Source of the DNA: Dermacentor variabilis | Taxonomy: Eukaryota; Arthropoda; Arachnida; Ixodida; Ixodidae | Assembly (NCBI RefSeq): GCF_050947875.1 | Contig: NC_134568.1 | Coordinates: 262,054,115-262,118,114 of the forward strand | Length of the DNA stretch: 64,000 nucleotides | Direction of reading: 5' to 3' | Part shown: positions 44,825-55,366 of the stretch, one piece after another | How positions within the stretch are numbered: position 1 is the first letter of the stretch | How the letters are laid out: the number at the start of each line of letters is the position of its first letter | Position numbers and translations under genes: made by a program | Notes under the pieces: model-generated | Told to the model about the DNA's origin: nothing | Databases searched by the model: none | Seen by the model: only the letters and a program-made list of their open reading frames with translations

Positions 44825-45660
44825 TCATTTTTCCTCATCCCATCGGTAGAGGTAATCATTAATACGCAGTTTGTCGTAGACAAGCGATACACTGTCCCCA
44901 GATTCTTTTCTAGTTGTCGCGTAGTTCCATACTTTTTTCCTGATGTTTCTTACACGCCACGAAAAATCTTCGCTGATTGAAAAACTGCTCCCCTTCAGCT
45001 TATAACAGTTGCTTAGGGTTTGTGATTTGTCGCGGTAGTCCAGGAGCTTCAAAGTAACCGGTCTGGTTTTTTAGCTGCTGCTAGCCTGCCCAATCTGTGA
45101 ATTCTTTCAATCGGTACATCTTCGACTTTGAGGACACTTTTAAGAATGTTTTCGTGCGCTTTGTGTTCAAGTGAGCCTTCGTTTTCCTTAGCTTCCTCAG
45201 GAAGACCGTAAACAATTAGATTTGATCTTCTGGAACGATTTTAGAGATCGTCCACTTTTAGTTCAAGCGATATTAGTGTTTTCTGCAGGCTATTAATTTG
45301 TTCCATACATGTATAAACCTTCGTATCGAGATTTGCTTAGGCTGTCAAGCTTTAAGCCGATGGATGTTAGACGTTCTTCCTTAATAACATGAAGGTCGTC
45401 TGCAATTTGTTTTCGCTGCTTGGAAAACTGGTCATAATCAGGCCCATGGTTACTTTCGACATCCCCTGCTATAAGCAGCAATTTAGAAACATGCACGTAA
45501 TAGTCACACAACAAATTTGAAAGTAGCCTTGGGCATGGCAGCACAATTAGGCGTAATTCATTGGATCGTAGGCATTTCCCAAAACGTTTGCTCACCTGTA
45601 TGGCAAAAACAAACGGGTTTAAGCTCATCGTGCCAGCAGAGCTACCCTGCCCAGTGGTCC
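44825..45660 (-). pseudogene. ORF1 of the CR1-like LINE, with 2A-like start
   Basis: The 5' part reads LLLIAGDVESNHGPD (about 45,440-45,481), close to the 2A ribosome-skipping signature D-V/I-E-x-N-P-G-P, followed by a helical region (YDQFSKQRKQIADDLHVIKE). The C-terminal piece is KLLDYRDKSQTLSNCYKLKG then WRVRNIRKKVWNYA (44,825-45,052), the type of C-terminal domain seen in LINE ORF1 proteins that bind RNA. A gap with stops (about 45,060-45,290) separates the two. His replaces the Pro of NPGP. Confidence 0.65.
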
Positions 45661-45803
45661 ATTGAAGTCTGTGTCCACCTTTTATGGTCGATGGTGCCCA
45701 TAGCCTCACTGTGGTGGCGCTGAAGTCCGTGACGTCATCCAGCGTTGTCGTTGCGCTGTAAAGGTGCTTTAGATCGTGCTTATCCAGATAGAATGGCGAG
45801 GTA

Positions 45804-46042
45804 ATAATAATAATATTTGGGGTTTTACGTGCCAAAACCACTTTCTGATTATGAGGCACGCCGTAGTGGAGGACTCCGGAAATTTTGACCACCTGGAGTT
45901 CTTTAACGTGCACCTAAATCTAAGCACACGGGTGTTTTCGCATTTCGCCCCCATCGAAATGCGGCCGCCGTGGCCGGGATTCGATCCCGCGACCTCGTGC
46001 TCAGCAGCCCGACACCATAGCCACTGAGCAACCACGGCGGGT
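45804..46042 (-). mobile_element. tRNA-derived SINE (second family), best preserved copy
   Basis: A 12-bp target duplication AATGGCGAGGTA flanks it at 45,792-45,803 and 46,043-46,054. It reads on the minus strand: tRNA-like head at the right (accacggcgg at its start, B box gggattcgatcccgc, 45,979-45,993), body with gaccacctggagttctttaa, and a 3' (ATT)n tail at 45,804-45,815. The head gives a Pol III promoter; mobility would depend on a LINE. Confidence 0.9.
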
Positions 46043-46251
46043 AATGGCGAGGTAGGCACTTGGGATCGAAGATACCTTGGAAGATAGGTCGAGTTGGTTT
46101 TCACATGCTGGCCTTTTCCGTCGTACCCCGCTGGTGTGAGCAGCAGGGCGGCGATCTGTAGGGAAAAAAGAAACGGGTTTGAGCTCATCGTGCCAGCAGA
46201 GCTACCATGCTCAGTGGTCCGTCGACACTTGGGGATCACTATATATCAATG

Positions 46252-46480
46252 AGAAGACAGGGGGTTACCCGAAATGCGCGATTTTTATTAATCATATCAT
46301 AAGAAGCCAACAAACAAAGATAACACAAGGGAAGTTACTTGGATTTACTAAATGAAATGAAAAAAATATAAATGAATGGAATGGAAAGCGGATGAAAAAA
46401 AAAACGACTTGCCGCAGGTGGGGAATGATCCCACGTCCTCGCATTACGCGTGCGATGCTCTATCAATTGAGCTATATATA
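46252..46480 (-). mobile_element. Ruka-like SINE copy
   Basis: Body (ttaatcatatcataagaagc, ccaacaaac) then tRNA-like head on the minus strand: cttgccgcaggtggggaatg through gcgatgctctatcaattgag (46,410-46,474). The acceptor end is cut by a short (TA)n run. Confidence 0.8.
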
Positions 46481-46491
46481 TCTATATATTA

Positions 46492-46916
46492 GTCATATCA
46501 TAGAAAGCTAACAAACACCGACACCAAGGACAACATAGGGGAAATTACTTGTGCTTAATAAATGAAATAAAGAAACGATGAATTAATGGAAATGAAAGTG
46601 GATGAAAAATCCACTTGGCGCAGGTGGGAACCGAACCCACAACCTTCGCACTTCGCCTGCGATGCTCTACCAATTGAGCTACCGCGGCGCTCTTTTCCCA
46701 TCCACTTTCGTGGGTATTTATGTGTACTAGTAGAACCCTGGGAGTGTTAGCCAGCGCCACCACTCACAGACCTTGGCGGCGGACGTGGAACATCCTTTCT
46801 GCAGCAGGCGTCACTAGAACGTGATCTTTTTGGTTGAAGGCAACCGGTCAATAAACCCACACATACTACCTGAAGGCATCAATGTTGCCGGATACGAAAC
46901 CCTCGTTATGTAATAA
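46492..46916 (-). mobile_element. Ruka-like SINE copy with extended 5' region
   Basis: The same body, then the best tRNA-like head of the group at 46,617-46,689 (reverse strand gccgcggtagctcaattggt). It folds as a cloverleaf but has Gly-type loop changes: position 33 is not U and one acceptor pair is mismatched, so it is not a working tRNA. Beyond the head, 46,690-46,916 carries sequence with cttggcggcggacgtggaac and ggcaaccggtcaataaaccc. I believe this belongs to a longer form of this repeat. Confidence 0.75.
46617..46689 (-). tRNA. tRNA-like SINE head (pseudo-tRNA)
   Basis: A box (tagctcaattggtagag) and B box (gtgggttcggttcccac) are intact, so Pol III could recognise it. The anticodon loop is ggcgaag instead of a CU-NNN-R loop, and there is no independent gene context. 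It is the promoter part of the SINE. Confidence 0.4.
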
Positions 46917-47252
46917 ACGAGAAGGAAGGGGGTTAGCCGAGGGGTCCGATTTTTATCAGTCATATCATGAGAAGCCAACGAACACTGACACCAAGGACAA
47001 CATAGGGGAAATTACTTGTGCTTAATAAATTAACTAAAGGAACGATAAGTTAATGGAAATAAAATGGGATTGTTCCCCACCTGCGGCAAGTTGCTTTTTC
47101 ATCCACTTTCATGTCCACTAATTTATCGTTTCTTTATTTAATTTGTTGAGCACAAGTAATTTCCCCTGTGTTGTCCTTGGTGTCAGTGTTTGTTGGCTTC
47201 TTAAGATATGACTAATAAAAATCGGGCCCCTCGGTTAACTCCCTTTCTTCTC

Positions 47253-47255
<3 letters not shown>
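46917..47255. mobile_element. Inverted pair of Ruka-like SINE bodies
   Basis: The left arm (46,917-47,069, minus orientation) and right arm (about 47,072-47,255, plus orientation) share gttaaccgaggggcccgat-type ends, ccaaggacaa, gaaattacttgtgct and aacgataa, meeting at gggattgttccccacctgcg. The arms are about 150 bp and highly similar. The right arm ends at the (AT)n run. Confidence 0.8.

Positions 47256-47256
<1 letters not shown>

Positions 47257-47348
<92 letters not shown>
47257..47348 (+). repeat. (AT)46 microsatellite
   Basis: 92 bases of uninterrupted AT dinucleotide directly at the SINE end (after tcttctcgtac). Confidence 0.98.
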
Positions 47349-47351
<3 letters not shown>

Positions 47352-48592
47352 ACATTGGGCATCACAATATTCTCGGAAAGTGGGAACGTCTCCGAGCAAC
47401 TTTCCAGATCCACCTACAAGGAGTAGTTTACAGAAGATCTAAAGATTTGCAGGATATTGTTACTTCAAAAATTACTGAACCGGTTGCTTGAGGCTGCTAC
47501 CGTTTCAATAAGCCATCTGACGGCATCACATTCAGCACCCAGCACCACCTCAGATTTTAGACTAAATCTTAGAGACATTTAATGCTATGAGACGTCCAAT
47601 GTAATCGATCTTCTAGGTTGCTCTGTGTACAAAAAAGCAATACATAGGACTAACTGAAAGCGGTTTCTGCTAGTGTTGAAACAATCACGCGGTAAATGCT
47701 ACTTCTCTCTGTAACCTACCATTGCCGAAACGCATTGGGCTTCCTGGTCAGTCTTTCAGCAAAATAAAAGTCACAATTTGGGAATCAGCTATTACGTCAC
47801 ATCGTTACAGGGAAGTGCGAGAAGCATATATAATCCACAAATTCATGACCTTAAATTTAAGGCTTAATGAAAGTTCTGACTCGTCGAACTTCTTGGGTGT
47901 CTTTGTTTCCCGGATTACCTGTGATTACCCGATGCACTTCTCTAAGCCTGCTGGTGGTCCGCGTGTCGTTTATTCATTGTCGGTCTGACATGTGGGTCTG
48001 GTGGCGCTTAAATTTTTCTGCCTACCATGCACAATTTTGCTTTGACATTTCCATTAGTGTTGGTCTGATACTTCTTCTGACGTGTCTGTTCCATTGCATT
48101 GCCGTAACGTGGGCTATCAGTTTTGCTTTGTACCGGTTCTTCATTCAGTTATACTCCATCGCAGAAGTCGGTCGCAGCACTGTGGAAGCTGCAGTACTCT
48201 TTCGCCAATAGGAAGGCCGAATGCCCTTCGAGATGTGTCCATCCGCGTCGCGTCGTCTGCTCAGCGGAATTCGCGTTATACGACGTGCATGCACAAAGGT
48301 CCCAACTTGTCGCATCTGGCTGCAACGTATCTGCATGTATGAACTAAAAAGAAAACTCCCCAATCCTGCCATTAATCAGACGGTTACGCTTGGAACTATA
48401 TACCGCTGCGCAATAAAATTGCGCCTGTGTACGCCGCGCACCTTCGGTGGTGCTGCAAACGACTTGCGAGATAGATTATAGTCTTGATACCAGCGTAACT
48501 ATTGTTTGTATCCATGCGTGTGCTGATTTTATGTGGATGCAAACAGCAGTTCTAGTAGCAAAACATAAATACCCGAGTTAGTGGATGGTAAA
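47349..48592. other. Unassigned sequence
   Basis: A 114-codon plus frame (47,867-48,211) has a hydrophobic run (SVGLILLLTCLFHCIAVTWA) but no family and no gene context. Nothing else recognised. Confidence 0.35.
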
Positions 48593-48826
48593 ACGGCGCC
48601 GCGGTAGCTGAATTGGTAAGAGCATCGCACGCGTAATGCGAACACGTGGGTTCGTATTCCACCTTAGGCCAGTTATATTTTTACCCAATTCCATTAATTT
48701 GTTACATGAATTCAATTAGTCAGTACAAGTGATTTCCCCTATCTTGTCCTTGGTGTCTTTGGTTGTTGGCTTCTTATGGTATGATTGAGAAAAATCGAGC
48801 CCCGTGGTTTCATTTCTTCTCGTTAC
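48593..48826 (+). mobile_element. Ruka-like SINE, plus orientation
   Basis: tRNA-like head at 48,598-48,671 (gccgcggtagctgaattggt, B box gtgggttcgtattccac), then the body in forward sense (agtgatttcccctatcttgt, ttggttgttggcttcttatg) ending at ttcttctcgttac. A (CA)n(TA)n microsatellite follows directly, as (AT)n follows the copy at 47,255. Confidence 0.85.
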
Positions 48827-48850
48827 ACGCACACACACAAACACACACAA

Positions 48851-48889
<39 letters not shown>

Positions 48890-48891
48890 AT
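48827..48891 (+). repeat. (CA)n(TA)n compound microsatellite at a SINE 3' end
   Basis: acacac units with two aa interruptions, then tata units, directly after the SINE end. Confidence 0.95.
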
Positions 48892-51389
48892 ATGTCTGGG
48901 TGTGTGTATATATTCAGCGCTTACTCCTGTTCTACTTCGGAGCTTAATAAAGCTAAGAATCAGCTCGACTTGGCCATGTGCACTTCTTTGACTTCAATGA
49001 CTGATGATCAGCTTTACCGTGGTAGCGCCAGACATTATGCAGCCGTGAAAGGGCTTAACTGCTTGTTACATAAAAATAGTGCAATCTGCCTGACTCCACA
49101 ACTGAGGCTTGAGAGAATTCACCGAGCGTTCATTTGGTCAGCGTCGGTAGATAGCCTAGCTGCCGTAACCTCTTTTTTTTTTCATTTTCTTGCCCGTAAA
49201 GCTCAAAGTGGGCACCTTCCTTCATTTCTTATTTCGAAAGAGTACCTACACTCACTTGTTATTTGTGTTGATGCTTGTTGTACGGAATGAAATGGCGCAC
49301 CGAAACATCCCATTTTCGAAATTCCTTGCGATGCGCGGCAGTTCCAAGTCTCGTCGTTTTCGGTGGTGGTGTCGGAAGTAAACAGACTTTTCGGCGTGCT
49401 TAATGGCGCACAGCGACGGCGACTACCTCGTTCTACGGCGTTTTCACCCCTTGAAAGGATCAAGAGCATTGACCTACAAACTTGCCAGCAAGAAATAGGC
49501 TGAGCAACTGGAATGAATACAAGTAAAGAAGAGCACAAAACTGGATAAAGAGCCTTCGGGCGAATGGCTGAGCGCTAATGGCGTCAAGCGCTAAAACGGC
49601 AGGGTTAAGAGACGACGGCGCTCTAAACTGTCCGAGAGAAAATGTGCTCTGCGTGTTTCGTACGTACATACTCGTAGCGAGCCTCGAGCCGATTGCAGTA
49701 GTCCATAAACATGAATCACCGCACTTCCATAGGAAAGCGGCCTCCGAAGAAGATGCTCTGTGGCAACCGGCATGCCGTGCGAGGGATTTCGAAGAAGTAA
49801 ACGAAGATTGCGCCGCCTTCTCGAATATACAGAATTTGCATCGCAGCACCACAAGCAGGCGTCCGACGAGAACGCCGCCTGGGGCCGAAAAGAAAATAGC
49901 GGTCGAAAGCTTGCGCGCCATTTCCGTTCGAACAAAGTCTTTCTCCTCGGACGGCGCTCGATGGAATGCAGGCCGCGAGTAACTCAGTTTCACGCGCCCG
50001 TCTGAAAGTGCTGACACCGAGAAGTGTGAAGCGCGCCGGCACCGCGGCGGAACGCGAAGCGTGTGACAGGCGGCGATGCTCTACGACGCGTGATATGAGC
50101 CTGCGGAGCGTTATCAGAAATTCTCTATGCGTGCCGCGTTTTCCTTGAAGCGCGCGCTCGGGAGTCTGTTAAATGTGAGAGGCTCATGTTCGCCCAAAGC
50201 AAGAGGCAAACGAGCAGCGACAGAAGGAAAATCGCTGTGGAAAAGAAGGAAACTAAGAATAACGCACGCGTTGCTAGGAACTGAGCAGTCGCACGTAGAA
50301 TGCCAGAAATTGCCAGAGTGAGCTCGCTGTCCGCTGAACAGAATCATGAAATAGAAGTGTAGAAAGGCTTGCGATGTCCCACGGTCTCTTTCGTCACTTC
50401 AGGTGTGGCGCCATGCAGCGCGAAGAAGTGAGTAAAATGAGAAACCGTGCCATCATTCTTAATACAAACTCAATGGACTTTCATTTTATGGGACTATTAA
50501 ACGAAGCGCCTCGCGTGGTCTCCGCCCTGATGCACTCGTAATAATGCCTTTAATTTCAGCGGAACATTAAACAGCACTTTCGCGAACGCAAGTTCGTAAT
50601 GGCAAGAGTGCAACTCTGTCAAGCTTGTCCCGCTTCCCCCCGTCGCCACTGGAACAAGCCCGAAGTTGCTGCACGTGTACTAGAACCCTTCATTTTTGCC
50701 TCTAGCATCTAAATCACATTGTTTTACAAGGAACAGCGACGGATTGGGCCATTTCCCTATTTCAGAGCAGTCGGGCGAAGGGGGGGGGGGGAGGCAAAGT
50801 ATGTACGGTGGCAGGCAGCTTTTAGTACAGCACTTAACAGGGTGATTGCTATTTGACACAGAAGCAAGAGTTTTTTTTTTTTTAGCGATGCCACCGACGG
50901 GAAATGCCACTGACATTTTATAAAGCACAATAGCGCACTCTTTTACGAGATTTAGTGTGAAAAAAAGATACCTCGAGCAAGAACGCGGCACTATTCTTAC
51001 AAAATTGTGTATCCAAGCTTGGCGGAGTTGCCTGGAAAAAAGCTTAATGCATGGTCGCATCAAAATGGCGTGCCATTCCGATTTATCCTTACAGCTTTCA
51101 CACTGGAAACATTCGAAATCTCAATAGCAGGACTATACCAGGCTACATTTAGAGCTCTTTTTAATTTGCTGTTGTTCGTCCGACCTCCCTGACCTCAAAC
51201 ATTGTGACGTATTATCATATAGCCATCAAGCTGTTAAATTCACTTTCACATATTACAATATATTACATATCTTGTTCTGAAAATAATTTGTCCAGTGGAA
51301 TATGATCCGAGATATTGCGGTGAGAGCGTGGCCTTAAACTGGACCAGCATCGGCTTGCTGAAAAGACTAAAACGAATTAAATTAAATTG
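48892..51389. other. Unassigned sequence, with a GC-rich centre
   Basis: Overlapping frames on both strands at 49,460-50,150 (185 codons minus, 134 codons plus) lie in CpG-rich DNA and have no recognisable domain. Poly-G at about 50,779-50,791 and poly-T at about 50,871-50,884. Nothing else seen. Confidence 0.35.
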
Positions 51390-51604
51390 TGGGGCTTTAC
51401 GTGCCAAAACTACGATCGATTCTGGGGCACGCTGTAATGGGGACTCCGGAATAGTCTTGACTGCCTGGGGTTCTTTAACGCGCACATGAATCTAAGTACA
51501 CGAGCGTTTTTGTGTTTCACTCTCAACGAACAGTGGCCGCCGCGCCTGGGATTGAACCCGCGACCACGGGCTCAACAGCGCCACGCCATAGCTACCACAG
51601 CGGG
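51390..51604 (-). mobile_element. tRNA-derived SINE (second family)
   Basis: gtggggctttacgtgccaaa, ggggactccggaatag, ggttctttaacgcgcac and a tRNA-like head (gggattgaacccgcgacc, 51,549-51,566) on the minus strand. An (AATTA)n-like tail lies at 51,373-51,389. Confidence 0.8.
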
Positions 51605-52259
51605 TCAGATTGCTGACAGACAATATGTGAAGCCAGTAGCAAGGCCCTCTTGGTCCTGCAAGGAATCAATGTTTTGCGTAATAATCCTACCACTCTAGTG
51701 AAAGCGTAGCAATCACTTGGCCCTCATAATGCATGAAGCGCCTAGAGAAGGCGCAAGGGCCAGATACGCAGTACATGAACAAAGCAAGCAATTATTCACG
51801 AAACTGAAATGCTTCCTGTAGCGAAAACTAGCTTTAAAGTTCCAGGTAGGTAAATCTAGCCTGCTGAACGTGTTCAAGCGACACAGAAGGTATGTGATGA
51901 TTTTGACCACCTGGGTGGGCAACACACGAGTGTTTTTTGTATTTTGTGTCCATCGCAGCCGGGAAGCGATGCTGAGACTTCGGATTCAGCTGCAGAACGT
52001 CCCAGTAACAGTGCCACCGGATCCGTAGTGTGCTGACACGGATTTGCGTAATGACAAGTTTGTGCGACCCTTACTCTCTGAGAGGCCTAGCTACTTACGA
52101 CTAACATTGCAGTTTAACGTAAAAAATAAACAAATAAATAAAACCGAATTAATAGTGAAGCTTACCTAAAGGAATCCGCTTACGTGTCCGCCCGCGTGGA
52201 CGACAGCAAGAAAACACGACAGTGTAAGTACTGACTAAATATTTTTAAATTATCTTTTT
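51605..52259. other. Unassigned, with a SINE scrap
   Basis: The piece at about 51,897-51,960 (gattttgaccacctgggtgg, cacgagtgttttttgtattt) is a small remnant of the second SINE family. The rest is unrecognised. Confidence 0.4.
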
Positions 52260-52575
52260 CCCCCGTACTATACATGATTGGAACTATTTGCCGGATCTAA
52301 TTGTTACGGTGCCTGCTCCATCACTTTTCACATTGTTAGATGATCACGTTCTTATATCTTGACATAACTGAATTGCACATTGTTTACCAGCTTTATTGGG
52401 GACGTCGTATTTGTCTATTGTGTTCTGTTCATCATTGTGTTATCACTGAACTGTTGCATTTTTTCCATTTGCATTCTGGATGTATTTTGTATATTGCACC
52501 GTAGGTCTACAGCCCATGTTTCATACGTACTCCTTACAGTAATGCCCAGAAGGGTGCTGTAGGAAACTGTATGAA

Positions 52576-52610
<35 letters not shown>

Positions 52611-52637
52611 CAAATAAATAAATAAATAAATAAATAA
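52260..52637 (+). mobile_element. LINE 3' UTR with (AATA)n tail
   Basis: The 3' terminus wording ccttacagtaatgcccagaa then gggtgctgtaggaaactgta leads into (AATA)n at 52,571-52,637, the form of CR1/Jockey-type LINE ends in ticks as I know them. No coding part remains. Confidence 0.55.
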
Positions 52638-52639
52638 GA

Positions 52640-53710
52640 CAATCCGGAGCCGACCCTATCTGATGGACGGCTTCGTTCGCAGACATGTCAATAAAACTCC
52701 GGGGAGAAAGATGACATGGTTTGCTTACGACTAGAAGTACGTGGCAAAGCAGACAATGAAAAAAGGAGGAGGGCAGCGAAGATCCGCCAAAGAACAAGTG
52801 ACAGCACACCATCTCGATAATTCCGCAAGTCAAGAAAGATGAAAAGGAACGTGCTGTGTCCGGGAAACGAAGACAAAACTTAATAAGAGCATCATCCGGG
52901 GCAATATGTATTCTGCTCGATGTTCTAATGAATTGTTATAATTGACTGGTTTAGGAAGGCAGCCGATTGGAATCAAGGATGAAGTTTTTCACAGCAGTGC
53001 AAACATCCTGGTGTCTGACTGCAATGTGGAAGCTCCAAACGAAAGCCAGATAGGGACGTTCATGCTGAGGCCAAGCTTGTTTAAAGGGTCCTCGAGCAGC
53101 CTTTTTCTTACTGAGGAGAACCGTCGGCGTGCAAGGAGAAAGTGATCAATTGTTTCTAATCCCCCCCCCCCCCCCCACTGCATACGCAAAGGAGATGCTG
53201 CCAAACCTGCAACCCTGTGTGCATAGCAATTTAGCGCCAGGATGCGGCAGCGTAGCCTTGTTAATATAATCTCTAATTTACGGGTTAGGCAGAACTTACG
53301 GATCCAAGGGAACAGTAGGTTGTGGTAGTCAGAATGCGAAGCCACACTAGATTTATACAGCTCGTTCATCATTGTGAATCTCCTAAATCTAGCAGCAGTG
53401 ATATAGGCGGTTAGGGGAACGGCAGGTACTAAAGGGCCACACACAAACGCCTTTGCTAATGAGTCTGCACACTAATTCAAGGGCACACATTTGTGCCCAG
53501 ACACCCAAATTAAACGAAGCAAACGCAAATGAGACGGAGACAGGAGATATAATACGTGCAAATATTTGAGTCACTAAACGTTGTAAGCGATGCACATAAA
53601 GAGAGTGATTCGGTGGTAATAGCTATTGACGAATAAGAGGAGTTGAATTTTCGCTGTGCTAAAACTAAACTACAGCTAAGAATTCTGCTGTGTAGAAAGG
53701 AGCAAATATT
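52640..53710 (-). mobile_element. I-clade-like LINE fragment: RNase H end and C-terminal finger
   Basis: Minus strand, in order: FYTAEFLAVVLAL-like and SLSLCASLTTFSDSNI pieces of RNase H (53,520-53,700), then PLVPAVPLTAYITAARFRRF, KLEIILTRLRCRILALNCYA, a degenerate finger (TIDHFLLARRRFSSVRKRLL with Cys changed to Arg) and a 3' part of uncertain extent to about 52,640. It corresponds to 62.3-63.0 kb of the large plus-strand copy. Poly-C at 53,161-53,176 interrupts the finger. Confidence 0.7.
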
Positions 53711-53714
53711 TTTG

Positions 53715-53786
53715 AAATTAATTTCCTCCAAACCACCCAATTCTTGGCCGATCTCCCACAGTGGGCATGTGCCATTTGTACAGAGG

Positions 53787-53815
<29 letters not shown>
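53715..53815 (+). mobile_element. I-clade-like LINE 3' tail with (ATC)n
   Basis: ttggccgatctcccacagtg, ggcatgtgcca, then (ATC)8 at 53,790-53,813. Same terminus as in the 5' LTR insertion and at 63.4 kb. Confidence 0.75.
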
Positions 53816-53818
<3 letters not shown>

Positions 53819-54003
53819 AGAATGGTGGGACACAGCTTGTCGTGGATAGAAGAATGTTCGATTGCTGCATTGACATCTCCTGCTTCGGGGGCTTAGGCCA
53901 AGTATCGGGAGGTATTTTCTTTGTTCGCCTTGTTATTTTACGTCACTATTTTTTACTTTTCTGTTTGAACAAATCTTATGCGTTTTTGAGTTAGCCTTGC
54001 TTG

Positions 54004-54832
54004 ATGTCTGTATCATCACCTGGCTTCGGGACTTCCCCGTGGTCAGCCTCGGTAGCTCCCCAGGGGCTGCCACTTGAGTTTTTTCTGCGCAGTGGAACCG
54101 ACAACGTCTCCTACCGTTTCCTTTCATTTCTTGGTGCATTTCCTTTCATGGTGCCTACCGACGGGGGTATAACCAGTATGAAAAACCCAAAGACGATTCA
54201 GGTGGAATTGCAGAAGGCCTCACCTCACTTCCGACAGATCACAGAGGTCCGCCAGTTTGGTGTACTATGCTGCTCGCCAGACCAGATCTGTGTCAAGGAA
54301 CTACTGAATTCTTCGACATTCACTTCGTATCCGGTGAGCTCTTTCGTCCCATCACATCTTGCGCGCTCAGGAGGCATTGTACGAGGTGTCAACGTCAGTT
54401 TAACCCCTGAAGAGATTTTAGACATGTCTTCGGTGGCTGGTGTCATCTCCATTTTACAGGCGTAGCCGAGTTAATGACAATAAGAAGACTCCAACTGACT
54501 CTACCATAGGTACATGTGCTAGGACGATGCGTCCGACAGAAATTAAGGTATGGCCCCTAATTTACAAGATTGAAGCTCTGACTTCACGCATTCTACAATG
54601 TGTCAAATGTTGGCGCTTCGGCCACAGCGTGAGGGGCTGCAGATCTGCTTCCCGCTGCCGTGCTTGCGGCGACAGCCATAATTTTACTGATTGCGTGTCC
54701 GATGAAGAGAAATGCGGTCTCTGTGGTGGTGGTCACCTCGCCAACTACTCGAATTATCCTGCAAGGACCGAGGAAGTTCAAGTTATAGAAGTAATTGAAA
54801 GGAGACGTGAGAGGAGTGCGCGCTGTGTGTAA
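54004..54832 (+). pseudogene. ORF1 (gag-like with CCHC knuckles) of the large I-like LINE
   Basis: The first frame (MSVSSPGFGTSPW through SSVAGVISILQA) ends with TAG near 54,463. A second phase continues with TMRPTEIKVWPLIYKIEAL and the knuckles CVKCWRFGHSVRGC, CRACGDSHNFTDC and CGLCGGGHLANY (54,595-54,750), ending RRERSARCV. The knuckles coat the element RNA. The copy at 63,521-64,000 encodes the same protein. One frameshift is needed near 54,465. Confidence 0.75.
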
Positions 54833-55366
54833 TAGTTATAAATATGTACCGACTCGCCCAGCTAGCTACTGTACGCAACGCCATGATGTTGCTGAAGTCT
54901 AGGGAAGATCTAAGGGATATGCAGGAGTGACATCCCATCAGCAAGTGTTGCAGGTTGAACCCTTTCCGAAACTATTGCGATAGCGATTGAAAAGTCATTG
55001 TCAAAAGCTATGGCACGACTAACAATAAGCCTGCCGGAGACTCTAGCTCAAGTGTTGACATTCCAAATGATTCAGCTTTTCGGTTCTTTAGCGAGTTCTA
55101 ATGCTAACTCGCAGATTACTACTCATCCCCCTTGCATCGAACGCTGAACAGCTGATCGATCCTTTGCTGGAAATACAAGGACATCTCAACTCAGCAGTCC
55201 GACAACGGATGCTTCGCCAGATCATTGTCGGAAAATAACCAGGATGTAGAAGTGGATCTTCCGACACTTAAACGCGTAAGACCACCTAATGATAATTCAT
55301 CGATCTCTGTCCCGCACCCATAAACCAAAAAGTTTGTTAAAAATGGTCTTTCCAAGACAGATGCTG

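Larger units (their letters stand above)
41650..46220 (-). mobile_element. CR1/Jockey-like LINE, near full length, decayed
   Basis: Minus-strand order: 5' leader with a 50-bp block present twice (46,171-46,220 and 45,611-45,660), ORF1 (about 45,660-44,825), endonuclease (about 44,790-43,860), RT (about 43,860-42,009) and a 3' UTR to about 41,650. There is no RNase H, which with the RT wording (KYLGLTLTHDLRWNSHI) places it in the CR1/L2/Jockey group. A SINE with its own 12-bp target duplication sits in the leader (45,804-46,042). Several frame breaks make it inactive. Confidence 0.8.

Noticed and set aside
46617..46689. Functional tRNA gene
   Set aside because: Loop position 33 and an acceptor pair are wrong, and it is the head of a SINE with several sister copies.
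47867..48211. Small membrane protein with hydrophobic segments
   Set aside because: No family, start context or neighbour support; hydrophobic runs arise easily in T-rich DNA.
48598..48671. Functional tRNA gene on the plus strand
   Set aside because: D arm and T arm are altered, no proper acceptor stem, and the SINE body follows.
49460..50148. 185-codon minus ORF and 134-codon plus ORF
   Set aside because: Mutually overlapping on opposite strands with no domain support.
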